A stretch of 37,730 bases of DNA from Dehalococcoidia bacterium (GTDB lineage: Bacteria > Chloroflexota > Dehalococcoidia > Lucifugimonadales > Australimonadaceae). The stretch is from positions 20,554 through 58,283 of the forward strand of contig JAGWBE010000010.1 of NCBI GenBank assembly GCA_021296055.1, written 5' to 3'. Below, in pieces: positions 22,203-29,955 of the stretch. Numbering within the stretch: the first letter of the stretch is position 1; the number at the start of each line of letters is the position of its first letter. Made by a program: the position numbers and the translations under genes. Under the pieces are notes generated by a model. It searched no databases, was not told the origin of the DNA, and saw only the letters and a program-made list of their open reading frames with translations.

Positions 22203-22826
22203 GTGGAACCCATCGCCATCATCGACTACGGCGCGGGCAACCTGCGCTCCGTGCAGAAGGCCTTCCAACACCTGGGCCACCCGGCCGAACTGGTCACCGA
22301 CCCGGACGCGCTGGCCGCCGCCGCCGCCGTCGTCTTCCCCGGCCAGGGCGCCGCTCCGCAAGCGATGCGCAACCTCGCCGTCAGCGGGATGGACCGCGCC
22401 ATCCTTCGCGCGGTGGAATCGGGCAAGCCCTTCTTCGGCGTCTGCCTGGGACTCCAGCTGCTGCTGCGCTACTCGGAGGAGGAGGACACGCCGTGCCTGG
22501 GCGTGGCGCCGGGCGCGACGCGCCGCCTCCCCGGCGGACTGAAATTGCCCCACATCGGCTGGAACAACGTGCGCCTGCGCCGCCCGCACCCGCTGTTCGA
22601 GGGCGTGAGCGACGGCGCCCACTTCTACTTCGTCCACTCCTACTACGGCGCGCCATCCGACCCCGCTTGGACGCTCGCCACCACCGAGTACGGCGTGGAC
22701 TTCCCCAGCGTCCTGGCCAAGGACAACGTGGTCGCGACCCAGTTCCACCCTGAGAAGAGCGGCCCCGACGGCCTCAGGCTCTACGACAACTTCGTCAAGC
22801 GCTTCGTCTTGAACGGCGGCGGATAG
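22203..22826 (+). CDS. hisH: Imidazole glycerol phosphate synthase, glutamine amidotransferase subunit
   Basis: HisH releases ammonia from glutamine and passes it to HisF in histidine biosynthesis. The 207-residue product has IAIIDYGAGNLRSVQKAFQH at the start, the nucleophile elbow FFGVCLGLQLLL (Cys near residue 80), and the catalytic His-Glu pair in ATQFHPEKSG. The oxyanion strand reads FPGQGAAPQAM where most HisH have PGVGAFGDAM, a mild deviation. The GTG at 22203 is the start. hisA follows 5 nt later, but hisF is not in the window, so the synthase partner must be elsewhere. Confidence 0.95.
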   Translation: MEPIAIIDYGAGNLRSVQKAFQHLGHPAELVTDPDALAAAAAVVFPGQGAAPQAMRNLAVSGMDRAILRAVESGKPFFGVCLGLQLLLRYSEEEDTPCLGVAPGATRRLPGGLKLPHIGWNNVRLRRPHPLFEGVSDGAHFYFVHSYYGAPSDPAWTLATTEYGVDFPSVLAKDNVVATQFHPEKSGPDGLRLYDNFVKRFVLNGGG

Positions 22827-22831
22827 CCCCT

Positions 22832-23587
22832 GTGGACGTCATCCCCGCCGTCGATATCCGCCGCGGGCGCGTCGTCAGGCTGCGCCAGGGCGACTACGAC
22901 CGCGAGACGGCCTACGCGGACGATCCCCTAGCCGTCGCCGAGGGCTTCGCCCGCGACGGTGCGCGCCTCATCCACGTCGTCGATCTAGACGGCGCGGCGG
23001 AGGGAGCGCCGCGCGCGCTTGCCGCTCTCAAGGCCATCGCCCGCGCCGTCCTCATTGACGTGCAAGTGGGGGGCGGGCTGCGCTCCGACCGCGCCGTCGC
23101 GGACGCGCTGAACGCCGGGGCGGCGCGTGTCGTTCTCGGCACCGCCGCCGTGCGAGACCCAGGCTTAGTGGAGCGTGCGCTTGCGGCGCACTCCGCCGAG
23201 CGCGTGGCCGTGGGGTTGGACGCGCGAGGCGGCGCGCTCGCCCTCGCCGGGTGGCGCGAGCAGACCGACGCGAGCGCCGCCGAGACGATGGCGCACCTAG
23301 CCGCCCTGGGCGTCGGGCGCTTCATCTTCACCGACATCGCCCGCGATGGCGCCCTCTCCGCGCCCAACTTCGAGGCGGTCGAGGCGATGGCGCAGCAGGC
23401 GCGCGGCTTGTCAGTCGCCGGGGATTGGCGCGGTAGCGCACGCCTCATCGCTTCCGGCGGCGTCGCCTCCATCGACGACCTGCGCCGCCTGGCGTCCATC
23501 GGCGTAGAGGGCGCCATCGTGGGCAGCGCCATCTACGAGCAGCGAGTGAACCTCGCCGCCGCCGTCGCAGAGCTGGCGTCCGCGTAG
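22832..23587 (+). CDS. hisA: Phosphoribosylformimino-5-aminoimidazole carboxamide ribotide isomerase
   Basis: HisA catalyses the Amadori rearrangement of ProFAR to PRFAR in histidine biosynthesis. The 251-residue (beta/alpha)8 protein has the first catalytic Asp in DVIPAVDIRRGRVVRLRQGD, the second in VAVGLDARGG, the phosphate-binding QVGGGLRSD and IASGGVASIDDLR loops, and FIFTDIARDG. The GTG at 22832 gives the family N-terminus. A dual HisA/TrpF (PriA) role cannot be judged from sequence alone. It forms an operon with hisH. Confidence 0.96.
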   Translation: MDVIPAVDIRRGRVVRLRQGDYDRETAYADDPLAVAEGFARDGARLIHVVDLDGAAEGAPRALAALKAIARAVLIDVQVGGGLRSDRAVADALNAGAARVVLGTAAVRDPGLVERALAAHSAERVAVGLDARGGALALAGWREQTDASAAETMAHLAALGVGRFIFTDIARDGALSAPNFEAVEAMAQQARGLSVAGDWRGSARLIASGGVASIDDLRRLASIGVEGAIVGSAIYEQRVNLAAAVAELASA

Positions 23588-23749
23588 AAGAAGGTTCGGC
23601 ATGAGCAGGCGGCGGCGGATGCATCCGATGCTGGTTAGCAGTAGTGGGTAGGCTGACTTGCACGTAGCATCTCGCGGCTAGCATAGGGAGCGGGCGAGAA
23701 GAATGAATGCCCCAAACCGGCGAACGAGGATCGGCAGAGAGGGTTCGAT
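23588..23749 (+). promoter_or_regulatory. Intergenic region with possible promoter elements for the lipoprotein gene
   Basis: This 162-nt gap separates hisA from the lipoprotein gene. It holds TTGCAC (23658-23663) and two direct copies of TAGCAT (23665-23670 and 23679-23684); TTGCAC with the second copy gives only a 15-nt spacer, so the promoter call is weak. A purine-rich AGAGAGGG stands just before the ATG and is a good ribosome binding site. No gene is seen. Confidence 0.35.
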
Positions 23750-24508
23750 ATGAAGCCGATGCGTTTGAGCAACGGCGCGTTCGCCCTCATCGCCATGACC
23801 ACCGCCGCCGTGTTGCTGCCGCTGGCCGCCTGCGGCTCTGACTCCAACGGAGGCGCATCGTCCGCCGTAGCCACGCCCACTCCCTTCAGCGGCGCCCCGG
23901 CAGCCCTAACCACCGTCTCCACTCTGTCGGAGACAGCTATGCAGAAGGAGAAGGAGCTAGTCGAGGCCGTGAACGCGGGAGCCGCTCTCTATCTCCGCGT
24001 GGAGAGCTACGTGCGCGACCGCGAGATGGCGGGGCTCGCCACTGTTGACTACCCTGACCGCATCGTGATCGAGACCACGATCTCAACAGACGCCGAAGGC
24101 AAGGTGGTGTACGAATCCAAGGAGTACACGGTGGACAGAGATCTGCTCACGAGCGGTGTCATGACAAGGGGCAGGGCCACCGTCACGGCGGCGGAGAGCG
24201 GCGAGGTGTTTACCTACACCATGCCGGAGGTCAACGCGGACATCGGCGACTGGATCAGCGCGCGATTCGCCGTCTTGGACAAACTGCAATCGGACGACTG
24301 GACGCAGCGGGAGACCGAGGGCGTGGGCGGCCAGGACATTTACGTCTTCGACGCCACGAGCACGACGCCGTTCGGCAAGACCTTCAAGAGCGTGCTCAAG
24401 GTCCCGAAGGGAGACCCTTTCCTCCTGGAGAGTCTGCGCTACGAGGTGCGGGACGGCCAGCAGATACTCGTGGGCCACGACCGGCACTTGGAGGTGGCCA
24501 CGAGGTAG
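23750..24508 (+). CDS. Secreted lipoprotein of unknown function
   Basis: The 252-residue product begins with a lipoprotein signal peptide: basic MKPMR, a hydrophobic stretch at about residues 9-25, and the lipobox LAAC followed by GSDSN, with the modified Cys at about residue 27. A low-complexity linker (about 28-55) leads to a mixed alpha/beta part with many strand-like segments. The overall pattern (a strand-rich domain after a lipobox, with ESKEYTVDRDLL and KSVLKVPKGDPFLLESLRYE) recalls the LolA/LppX-like lipoprotein fold, but I recognise no motif that proves it. It has its own upstream region and ribosome binding site, so it is likely a single-gene unit. The substrate or partner cannot be inferred. 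Confidence 0.85.
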   Translation: MKPMRLSNGAFALIAMTTAAVLLPLAACGSDSNGGASSAVATPTPFSGAPAALTTVSTLSETAMQKEKELVEAVNAGAALYLRVESYVRDREMAGLATVDYPDRIVIETTISTDAEGKVVYESKEYTVDRDLLTSGVMTRGRATVTAAESGEVFTYTMPEVNADIGDWISARFAVLDKLQSDDWTQRETEGVGGQDIYVFDATSTTPFGKTFKSVLKVPKGDPFLLESLRYEVRDGQQILVGHDRHLEVATR

Positions 24509-24584
24509 GTAGGCTGGCCGTCGCTCGGCGGCGGCGCCCTTCGAGCTCCCCAGGGCGAACGGGAGATGGGCCGCTGCCGCGTGC

Positions 24585-24627
24585 TACGATACGTTCGCTT
24601 GAGGATGCAGGCCACGGGAGGCGCGCT
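24585..24627 (+). promoter_or_regulatory. Possible -10 box and ribosome binding site of the 62-residue gene
   Basis: TACGAT (24585-24590) resembles the TANNNT boxes of other genes here and would give a leader of about 30 nt. A clear Shine-Dalgarno GGGAGG lies 6 nt before the ATG at 24628. The latter is the best argument that the small frame is translated. Confidence 0.45.
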
Positions 24628-24816
24628 ATGTACGGCAGGGACTGGAAGTCGTCGGCAGCCGAGCGGTTGCACCGCCTGGGATTGAGCGGCCACGCGAGGG
24701 AGCTCTACGGCCTGAACAAGGCTCAGGCTGAGCACAAGAAGCGCATGGCGGAGAAGGCCGCCAAGCCGCGCCCCAAGACGCTGCTGGGGCGCCTGCGCGC
24801 CTTGCTCTTGCCCTAG
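24628..24816 (+). CDS. Small basic protein of unknown function (62 residues)
   Basis: The frame encodes a short Lys/Arg/Leu-rich, mainly helical protein with AAERLHRLGLSGHARELYGL, then a Lys-rich segment and a C-terminal LLGRLRALLLP that could be an amphipathic helix. I recognise no family. A GGGAGG ribosome binding site, an ATG start and the isolated place between a lipoprotein gene and ribH argue that it is real. Its charge suggests nucleic-acid, ribosome or membrane-surface binding, but that is a guess. Confidence 0.6.
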   Translation: MYGRDWKSSAAERLHRLGLSGHARELYGLNKAQAEHKKRMAEKAAKPRPKTLLGRLRALLLP

Positions 24817-24904
24817 ACGGCACCCGTATCTTCGAAAATCGCCGCTGCCGCGCTGCGCTCACGCCGCCCCCTGCGTCCGCTAGCCGCGCCCGACGCCGGG
24901 CGGC

Positions 24905-24919
24905 TACACTTGGCGCGCG
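24905..24919 (+). promoter_or_regulatory. -10 box of a probably leaderless promoter (ribH)
   Basis: TACACT (24905-24910) ends 9 nt before the ATG of ribH, with no ribosome binding site in between. This matches the arrangement at pduO and hisH. The preceding 88 nt after the small gene hold no recognised feature; no FMN riboswitch consensus was seen. Confidence 0.45.
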
Positions 24920-25408
24920 ATGGTCACCGAGTTCAGCGGCAGCGGCCAAACTAGAAACCTACGCGTCGGCGTCATCGCCTCCCGCTTCAACGAGTTCATC
25001 ACCGCGCGGTTGCTGTCGGGCGCGCTGGAGGCGCTGCGCGCGTGCGGCGTTCCCGACGGGAACATCGCCGTCGCGTGGGTTCCCGGCGCGCTGGAGTTGC
25101 CGCAGGCGGCGAGCCGCATGGCTAAGGGCGGCGGCTGGGACGCGCTGGTGGCGTTAGGCTGCGTGATACGAGGCGAGACCCACCACTTCGACGTGGTGGC
25201 GGACGGCGCGGCGCGAGGGACCGACGCGGCGGCGCGGGAGACCGGCGTCCCCATCGCATTCGGCGTGCTGACCGTGGACAACGCGGAGCAGGCGGTCGCC
25301 CGCGCGGGCGGCGCGCTAGGCAACCGAGGCGCCGACGCCGCCAAGGCAGCCGTGGATATGGCCAACCTCTTCCGGCAATTCCCGCCGCTAACGCAGAGGC
25401 AAGTATGA
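24920..25408 (+). CDS. ribH: 6,7-dimethyl-8-ribityllumazine synthase
   Basis: This enzyme makes the direct precursor of riboflavin from a four-carbon phosphate and the pyrimidine intermediate. The 162-residue product has VGVIASRFNEFITARLLSGA, the substrate loop WVPGALELPQAASR, ALGCVIRGETHHFDVVADGA with the catalytic His in the THHFD region, and GVLTVDNAEQAVARAGGALG with NRGADAAKAAVDMA. All are classical family blocks. The other rib genes are not in the window. The stop overlaps the following gene by 4 nt (ATGA). Confidence 0.96.
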   Translation: MVTEFSGSGQTRNLRVGVIASRFNEFITARLLSGALEALRACGVPDGNIAVAWVPGALELPQAASRMAKGGGWDALVALGCVIRGETHHFDVVADGAARGTDAAARETGVPIAFGVLTVDNAEQAVARAGGALGNRGADAAKAAVDMANLFRQFPPLTQRQV

Positions 25409-25872
25409 GCATCAAGCAGCGCCTGGACGACGACCTGAAGGCCGCGATGAAGGCGGGCGAGACGATCACGCGCGACACCATCCGCCTCATCCGAGCCGCC
25501 ATTCTCAACCGCGAGAAGGAGAAGGGCGGCGCCCCCGACGACCGCAAGGTCGTTGACGTGCTCTCGCGTATGAGCCGCCAGTACCGCGAGAGCATCGAGA
25601 CCTACCGAGGCGCAGGCCGAAACGACCTGGCGGCCAAGGAGCAGGCGGAGCTGGACGTGCTCACGCGCTACCTGCCCCGGCAGCTCACCCGCGAGGAGGT
25701 GACGGAGCTGGCCGAGCGCGCCGCCGCCGAGGTGGGCGCCTCCGGCCCCGGCGACCGGGGCAAGGTGATGGGCAAGCTGATGCCCCAGGTGCGCGGCCAA
25801 GCCGACGGCACCATGGTCAACGAGATCGTCGGCGAGATACTCCAAGCGCTCGCGGAACGGGGAGAGGCGTAG
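25405..25872 (+). CDS. GatB/YqeY domain-containing protein
   Basis: The 155-residue product is a stand-alone YqeY-type protein, made of the helical tail domain related to GatB of the amidotransferase. It shows IKQRLDDDLKAAMKAGETIT, RDTIRLIRAAILNREKEKG, AKEQAELDVLTRYLPRQLTR and GKVMGKLMPQVRGQADGTMV, all typical. The family probably binds tRNA or acts on aminoacyl-tRNA, but no exact role is established. Its ATG overlaps the ribH stop, and purQ begins 4 nt after its end, so these three are likely co-transcribed. Confidence 0.93.
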   Translation: MSIKQRLDDDLKAAMKAGETITRDTIRLIRAAILNREKEKGGAPDDRKVVDVLSRMSRQYRESIETYRGAGRNDLAAKEQAELDVLTRYLPRQLTREEVTELAERAAAEVGASGPGDRGKVMGKLMPQVRGQADGTMVNEIVGEILQALAERGEA

Positions 25873-25876
25873 CGCT

Positions 25877-26590
25877 ATGGCGCCCCGATTCGCCATCGTG
25901 GTCTTCCCCGGCACGTGGAGCGACCGCGACTGGATGCGCGCGCTGACGGAGGTCGCGGGCGCGGAGGCGGAGTACGTGTTCCACCTCGAGCGCTCGCTGC
26001 GGGGCTTCGACGCGGTGATACTGCCCGGCGGCTTCTCCTACGGCGACTACCTGCGCCCCGGCGCCATCGCGCGCTTCTCTCCCATCATGCCGTCCATCGC
26101 CGAGTTCGCCCGCGCGGGCGGCCCGGTGCTCGGCTCCTGCAACGGCTTCCAGGTGCTGTGCGAGGCGGGACTGCTCCCAGGCGCGCTGATGCGGAACCGC
26201 CACCTAGAGTTCCGCTGCCAGCCTCAGCTGCTGCGCGTCGAGCGCGCCACGCCGCCCTTCACCTCCGCCGCCGCGCCGGGGCAGGTCATCTCTGTCCCTA
26301 TCTCCCACGGCGACGGCAACTACTACGCGGACGACGACACGCTGGCGCGCATGGAGGCCAACGGCCAGGTGGCGCTGCGCTACTGCGGGGCGGACGGCCT
26401 CCCCGCGTCCGGCGCGAACCCGAACGGCTCGCGGGCCGACATCGCAGGGGTGACGAATGAGGCGGGGAACGTGTTGGGGCTGATGCCGCACCCCGAGCGC
26501 GTGGTGGAGGAGGCGTTGGGAGGCGTGGACGGCCTGCTCTTCATCCGGTCGATGCTGGCCGCGCTCAGCGGCTCCCCCGCGGCGGTCTAG
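25877..26590 (+). CDS. purQ: Phosphoribosylformylglycinamidine synthase, glutaminase subunit
   Basis: PurQ supplies ammonia from glutamine to PurL for the fourth step of purine synthesis. The 237-residue class I amidotransferase has FAIVVFPGTWSDRDWM (most PurQ read FPGTNCDRD), LPGGFSYGDYLRPGAIA, the nucleophile in VLGSCNGFQVLCEAGLLPGA (Cys near residue 89), and the catalytic His-Glu in LGLMPHPERVVEEA. The usual small partner gene purS is not next to it. Two EamA-type genes separate it from purL. Confidence 0.95.
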   Translation: MAPRFAIVVFPGTWSDRDWMRALTEVAGAEAEYVFHLERSLRGFDAVILPGGFSYGDYLRPGAIARFSPIMPSIAEFARAGGPVLGSCNGFQVLCEAGLLPGALMRNRHLEFRCQPQLLRVERATPPFTSAAAPGQVISVPISHGDGNYYADDDTLARMEANGQVALRYCGADGLPASGANPNGSRADIAGVTNEAGNVLGLMPHPERVVEEALGGVDGLLFIRSMLAALSGSPAAV

Positions 26591-26592
26591 GC

Positions 26593-27036
26593 TTGGCGTT
26601 CGGAGTCGGCCTCGCCATCTTCTGCACCTTGTGCTTCGGTCTGGGCGACGTGATTGCGCGCCGGGCGATGTTTCACCTCTCCCCGGCGGGAATCCTCTTC
26701 ATCACCGTGCCTATGACCGTGGTCTCGCTGGGGGCGGCGGTGCTGCTGGCGGAGGGGCCAGGCGCGTTCTCCGGCCACGGATTGGCGTTCTTCGGGTTGG
26801 CGGCGCTGATGGGCTTTCTCGCCTACGTGAGCGGCAACGTCTCCTACTTCCACGGCATGAAGCGCGCGGGCGTGACGCTCGCCGCACCCATCCTCGGCGC
26901 GGGGCCGCTGTTCGGGGTGCTGCTGGCCGTCACGCTCGGCGGCGAGCGCCCGGGGCTGCTCACCATCGGCGGGGCGTTCGTCATCGTCGCGGGAGTGGCC
27001 GTGCTGGTCAGCGACCGCGAGCGGATCGCCGAATGA
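26593..27036 (+). CDS. EamA/DMT-family transporter, first half-protein
   Basis: The 147-residue product is one EamA repeat of about five membrane helices (LAIFCTLCFGLGDVIARRA; ILFITVPMTVVSLGAAVLLA; LAFFGLAALMGFLAYVSGNV; LAAPILGAGPLFGVLLAVTL; LLTIGGAFVIVAGVAVLVSD). Typical drug/metabolite transporters join two such repeats in one about 300-residue chain. A TTG start at 26593, 2 nt after the purQ stop, is the only start that keeps the first helix. The next gene encodes the second repeat with an ATGA overlap, so the two probably form a heterodimer. Substrate unknown; a purine-related one would fit the setting but is a guess. Confidence 0.88.
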   Translation: MAFGVGLAIFCTLCFGLGDVIARRAMFHLSPAGILFITVPMTVVSLGAAVLLAEGPGAFSGHGLAFFGLAALMGFLAYVSGNVSYFHGMKRAGVTLAAPILGAGPLFGVLLAVTLGGERPGLLTIGGAFVIVAGVAVLVSDRERIAE

Positions 27037-27500
27037 GCCGCCTCGCCGCGCGAGCGCCGCGCCCATCCACGGTTACGGCGGGCATCCTGCTGGCGGGGCT
27101 GGCGGCATGCTCCTTCGCCAGCGCGGGCTACGTGGCCAGCCAACTGGTGGGCGATGGCGCGTCCGGCATGGTAGTCGCATTCTACGAATCGCTGTTCGGG
27201 CTCGCGCTGCTGTTCGCGGTGAACATGCGGGCGCTGTCTCGGGGAGCGCAGCCGCCGCGGAACGGCATCCTGTGGGGGCTGGCTGCGGGCGTCGCCTACG
27301 CCTTCGCCATCGGCGCCTTCTACACCTCGTTGGAGCGCATCCCGTTCAGCGTCGCCGCGCCCATCACCGGCGCCGTGCCCCTCGCCTCCTATGCCTTCGT
27401 GTTGCTGCTGCTCCGCGGGAGCGAGCGCATCACGCGGCGCGCGGCGCTTGGCGCGGCGATGGTGGTGGCGGGCGTGGCGATGGTGGGGGTGAGCGCGTGA
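27033..27500 (+). CDS. EamA/DMT-family transporter, second half-protein
   Basis: This 155-residue membrane protein is the second EamA repeat, again with about five helices (TAGILLAGLAACSFASAGYV; GMVVAFYESLFGLALLFAVN; ILWGLAAGVAYAFAIGAFYT; VAAPITGAVPLASYAFVLLL; AALGAAMVVAGVAMVGVSA). The core words, a helix ending in a G-A-F-Y-T segment and AAPITGAVPL, are aligned with the first half's SYFHGMK and AAPILGAGPL. The ATG at 27033 overlaps the previous stop (ATGA) in a different frame, and its own stop overlaps the purL GTG (GTGA). Confidence 0.87.
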   Translation: MSRLAARAPRPSTVTAGILLAGLAACSFASAGYVASQLVGDGASGMVVAFYESLFGLALLFAVNMRALSRGAQPPRNGILWGLAAGVAYAFAIGAFYTSLERIPFSVAAPITGAVPLASYAFVLLLLRGSERITRRAALGAAMVVAGVAMVGVSA

Positions 27501-29710
27501 GCGTCTCGCAAGAGCAGTTGGATGCCATCGCGCTGAGCCGCGCGGAGTATGAGCTCATCGTGCGCAAGCTGGACCGCGAGCCGAACGAGGTGGAGTTGGG
27601 ATTGTTCGGCGCGCTGTGGAGCGAGCATTGCGGCTACAAGCACTCCAAGCCTCTGCTGCGCCTGCTTCCGACCACGGGCGCGGGCGTGCAGATCGAGGCG
27701 GGGAGCGAGAACGCCGGAGTGGTGGACGTGGGCGACGGCTTGAGCGTGGTGTTCAAGGTGGAGTCGCACAACCACCCGTCGGCGGTGGAGCCTTACCAGG
27801 GGGCGGCGACGGGCGTCGGCGGCATCATCCGCGACATCCTCGCCATGGGCGCGCGCCCCGTCGCCTTGCTTAATTCGCTGCGCTTCGGGCCGCCGGACGA
27901 CCCGCGCACGCGGCGCCTCTTCGAGGGTGTGGTGGCCGGCATCTCCGGCTACGGCAACTGCGTCGGCGTCCCCGACGTGGGCGGCGAGGTGGTCTTCGAC
28001 CCCTCCTACGCGGCCAACCCGCTCGTGAACGCGATGTGCGTCGGCATTCTGCCCCAGGGCGGATTAGTGCGCGCCGCCGCGCCGCCAGGCTCTACGCTCA
28101 TGCTCGCGGGCGCGCCCGCCGGGCGCGACGGCATCCATGGCGCGTCCGGCCTCGCCTCTCGCACATTCGAGGACGACCGCGAGATGCGCCCCACCGTCCA
28201 AGTGGGCGACCCTTTCTTGGAGAAGGTGCTCATCGAGGCTTGCCTGGAGATCGCCGCCTCCGGCTGCCTCGAGGGGATGCAGGATCTGGGCGCGGCGGGC
28301 CTCACTAGCAGCGCCATCGAGAGCGCCCATCGCGCAGGAGCGGGGCTCGAGCTGGACGTCGCCCGCGTGCCGCGCCGCGAATCGGGCATGACCCCCTATG
28401 AGGTGATGTTGTCCGAATCGCAGGAGCGCATGCTGCTCATCGTCAAACCCGGGCGCGAGCCGGAGGCGGAGGCCATCCTGGAGCGCTGGGGGCTCCACGG
28501 CGCGGTTATCGGCCTGGCGGTCGAGGGCGGCGCGGTCCGCATCTTCGACGGCGCCGAACCGGTGGCCGACGCGCCCGTAAGCGCGCTCGCCGACGCGCCG
28601 CAGTACCGGCCCGGCGGCGCGCGCCCCTTCTACTTTGACGCACTCCAGAACGCGCCCTACCCGCCCCCGCTCGATGCGTCGGAAGCCGGGCCGCTGCTCG
28701 TCCGGCTGCTCGGCTCGCCCAACATCGCGAGCCGCCGCCCCATCTACCGGCGCTACGACCACGAGGTGCAGACCAACACGCTCATCAAGCCCGGCGCGGC
28801 GGATGCGGCGGTGCTGCGCCTGCGCGGGAGCGAGCGCGCCATCGCAGTCGCCATCGACGGCAACGGGCGCGCGGCCTACCTTGACCCCTACGCGGGCGGC
28901 GCGCGCGCCGTCGCCGAGGCGTGCCGCAACGTCGCGGCGACGGGCGCAAAGCCCCTCGCCGTAACCGACTGCCTCAACTTCGGCGATCCGCAGAAGCCGG
29001 AGGTCTACTACCAGTTGGAGCAGTGCGTGCGCGGCATCGCCGACGCCTGCGCCGCCCTCGGCGTGCCCGTCGTCAGCGGCAACGTCTCCCTCTACAACGA
29101 GACCAGGGGCGAACCCATCCACCCCACGCCCATCATCGGCGCGGTCGGCGTCCTCGCGCGCGCCGACGACCGCCTCGCCGCCGGTTTCGCCGCCCCCGGT
29201 GACCTGGTGTATCTGCTGGGCGCGCCAGGCGTGCGCGGCGAGGAGGCCGACCTGGCGGGCAGCGAATACCTCGCCTTCTGCCTTGGCCAAGTGTCCGGTA
29301 GACCGGTCATCGACTTGAACGCGGAGGCGCGCCTCCAAGCGCTGCTGGCGCGTCTGGCCGAGAACCGCGCGCTGCGCTCGGCGCACGATTGCTCCGACGG
29401 CGGCCTAGCCGTCGCCGTAGCGGAGTCGGCGCTCATCGGCGGGGTCGGCGCGGCGCTGGACGCGCCGGTGGAGGGGCGGTGGGACGCGGCGTTGTTCGGA
29501 GAGGCAGCCTCCCGCGCCATCGTCTCGCTGGCGCCCGGCAAGGAGACGGAGGCGCTGGCCCTCGCGCGCGAGGCGAGCGTGCCCGCCGCCAAGCTCGGCG
29601 TGACGGGCGGCGCGCGGCTGACGTGGCGCGGCGTGCTGGACGAGCCGCTGGAGGCGCTGCGCGCGTCGTGGGAGGGCGGCCTGAACGCGGCGCTGGGCCG
29701 GACGGGCTGA
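27497..29710 (+). CDS. purL: Phosphoribosylformylglycinamidine synthase, synthetase subunit
   Basis: PurL is the ATP-dependent large subunit that turns FGAR into FGAM. The 737-residue protein is of the small PurL type, with EVELGLFGALWSEHCGYKHS (active-site His), FKVESHNHPSAVEPYQGAAT with GVGGIIRDI, MQDLGAAGLTSS and, in the second half, VQTNTLIKPGAADAAVL and SAHDCSDGGLAVAVAESAL. Small PurL normally works with PurQ and PurS; purQ is close by, purS is not seen. The GTG at 27497 overlaps the preceding transporter stop (GTGA), indicating coupling. Confidence 0.97.
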   Translation: MSVSQEQLDAIALSRAEYELIVRKLDREPNEVELGLFGALWSEHCGYKHSKPLLRLLPTTGAGVQIEAGSENAGVVDVGDGLSVVFKVESHNHPSAVEPYQGAATGVGGIIRDILAMGARPVALLNSLRFGPPDDPRTRRLFEGVVAGISGYGNCVGVPDVGGEVVFDPSYAANPLVNAMCVGILPQGGLVRAAAPPGSTLMLAGAPAGRDGIHGASGLASRTFEDDREMRPTVQVGDPFLEKVLIEACLEIAASGCLEGMQDLGAAGLTSSAIESAHRAGAGLELDVARVPRRESGMTPYEVMLSESQERMLLIVKPGREPEAEAILERWGLHGAVIGLAVEGGAVRIFDGAEPVADAPVSALADAPQYRPGGARPFYFDALQNAPYPPPLDASEAGPLLVRLLGSPNIASRRPIYRRYDHEVQTNTLIKPGAADAAVLRLRGSERAIAVAIDGNGRAAYLDPYAGGARAVAEACRNVAATGAKPLAVTDCLNFGDPQKPEVYYQLEQCVRGIADACAALGVPVVSGNVSLYNETRGEPIHPTPIIGAVGVLARADDRLAAGFAAPGDLVYLLGAPGVRGEEADLAGSEYLAFCLGQVSGRPVIDLNAEARLQALLARLAENRALRSAHDCSDGGLAVAVAESALIGGVGAALDAPVEGRWDAALFGEAASRAIVSLAPGKETEALALAREASVPAAKLGVTGGARLTWRGVLDEPLEALRASWEGGLNAALGRTG

Positions 29711-29955
29711 GCCGACGGGAGCAGGCAAACCCGCCGCCGAATTGGCCGCGCGCCCTCTTGCGTCCCCACGCGCGGGCGCCCGGACAATCGGCGCGGCGCT
29801 TTCACCAGGCCCGTCCGCCGCAGTGGGGACTGCGACAACCGGGACTGGCGCCGCAAGGGGAATGCGGCCTACGCTCCGATAGCCTATCCTTTCGCTTTGG
29901 TGGGTAGGGACGCGATCGGCGCCCGCCGCCAAACCCCGCGACGAGGAATGGACGA
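29711..29955. other. Intergenic region between purL and rplI
   Basis: No gene is seen in these 245 nt. A CCGCGCG/CGCGCGG inverted repeat (29746-29752 with 29769-29775) could form a hairpin after purL, but no T-tract follows, so it is a weak terminator candidate. A TATCCT (29885-29890) might be the -10 of an rplI promoter without a recognisable -35. A GAGG about 9 nt before the rplI ATG is a plausible ribosome binding site. Confidence 0.35.

Noticed and set aside
24817..24919. FMN riboswitch in front of ribH
   Set aside because: The gap is only 103 nt and lacks the conserved RFN-element blocks; the TACACT box close to the ATG leaves no room for a leader.
28064..29386. Minus-strand open frame of 440 codons opposite purL
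   Set aside because: Antisense to a well-supported purL; no start context and no family resemblance.
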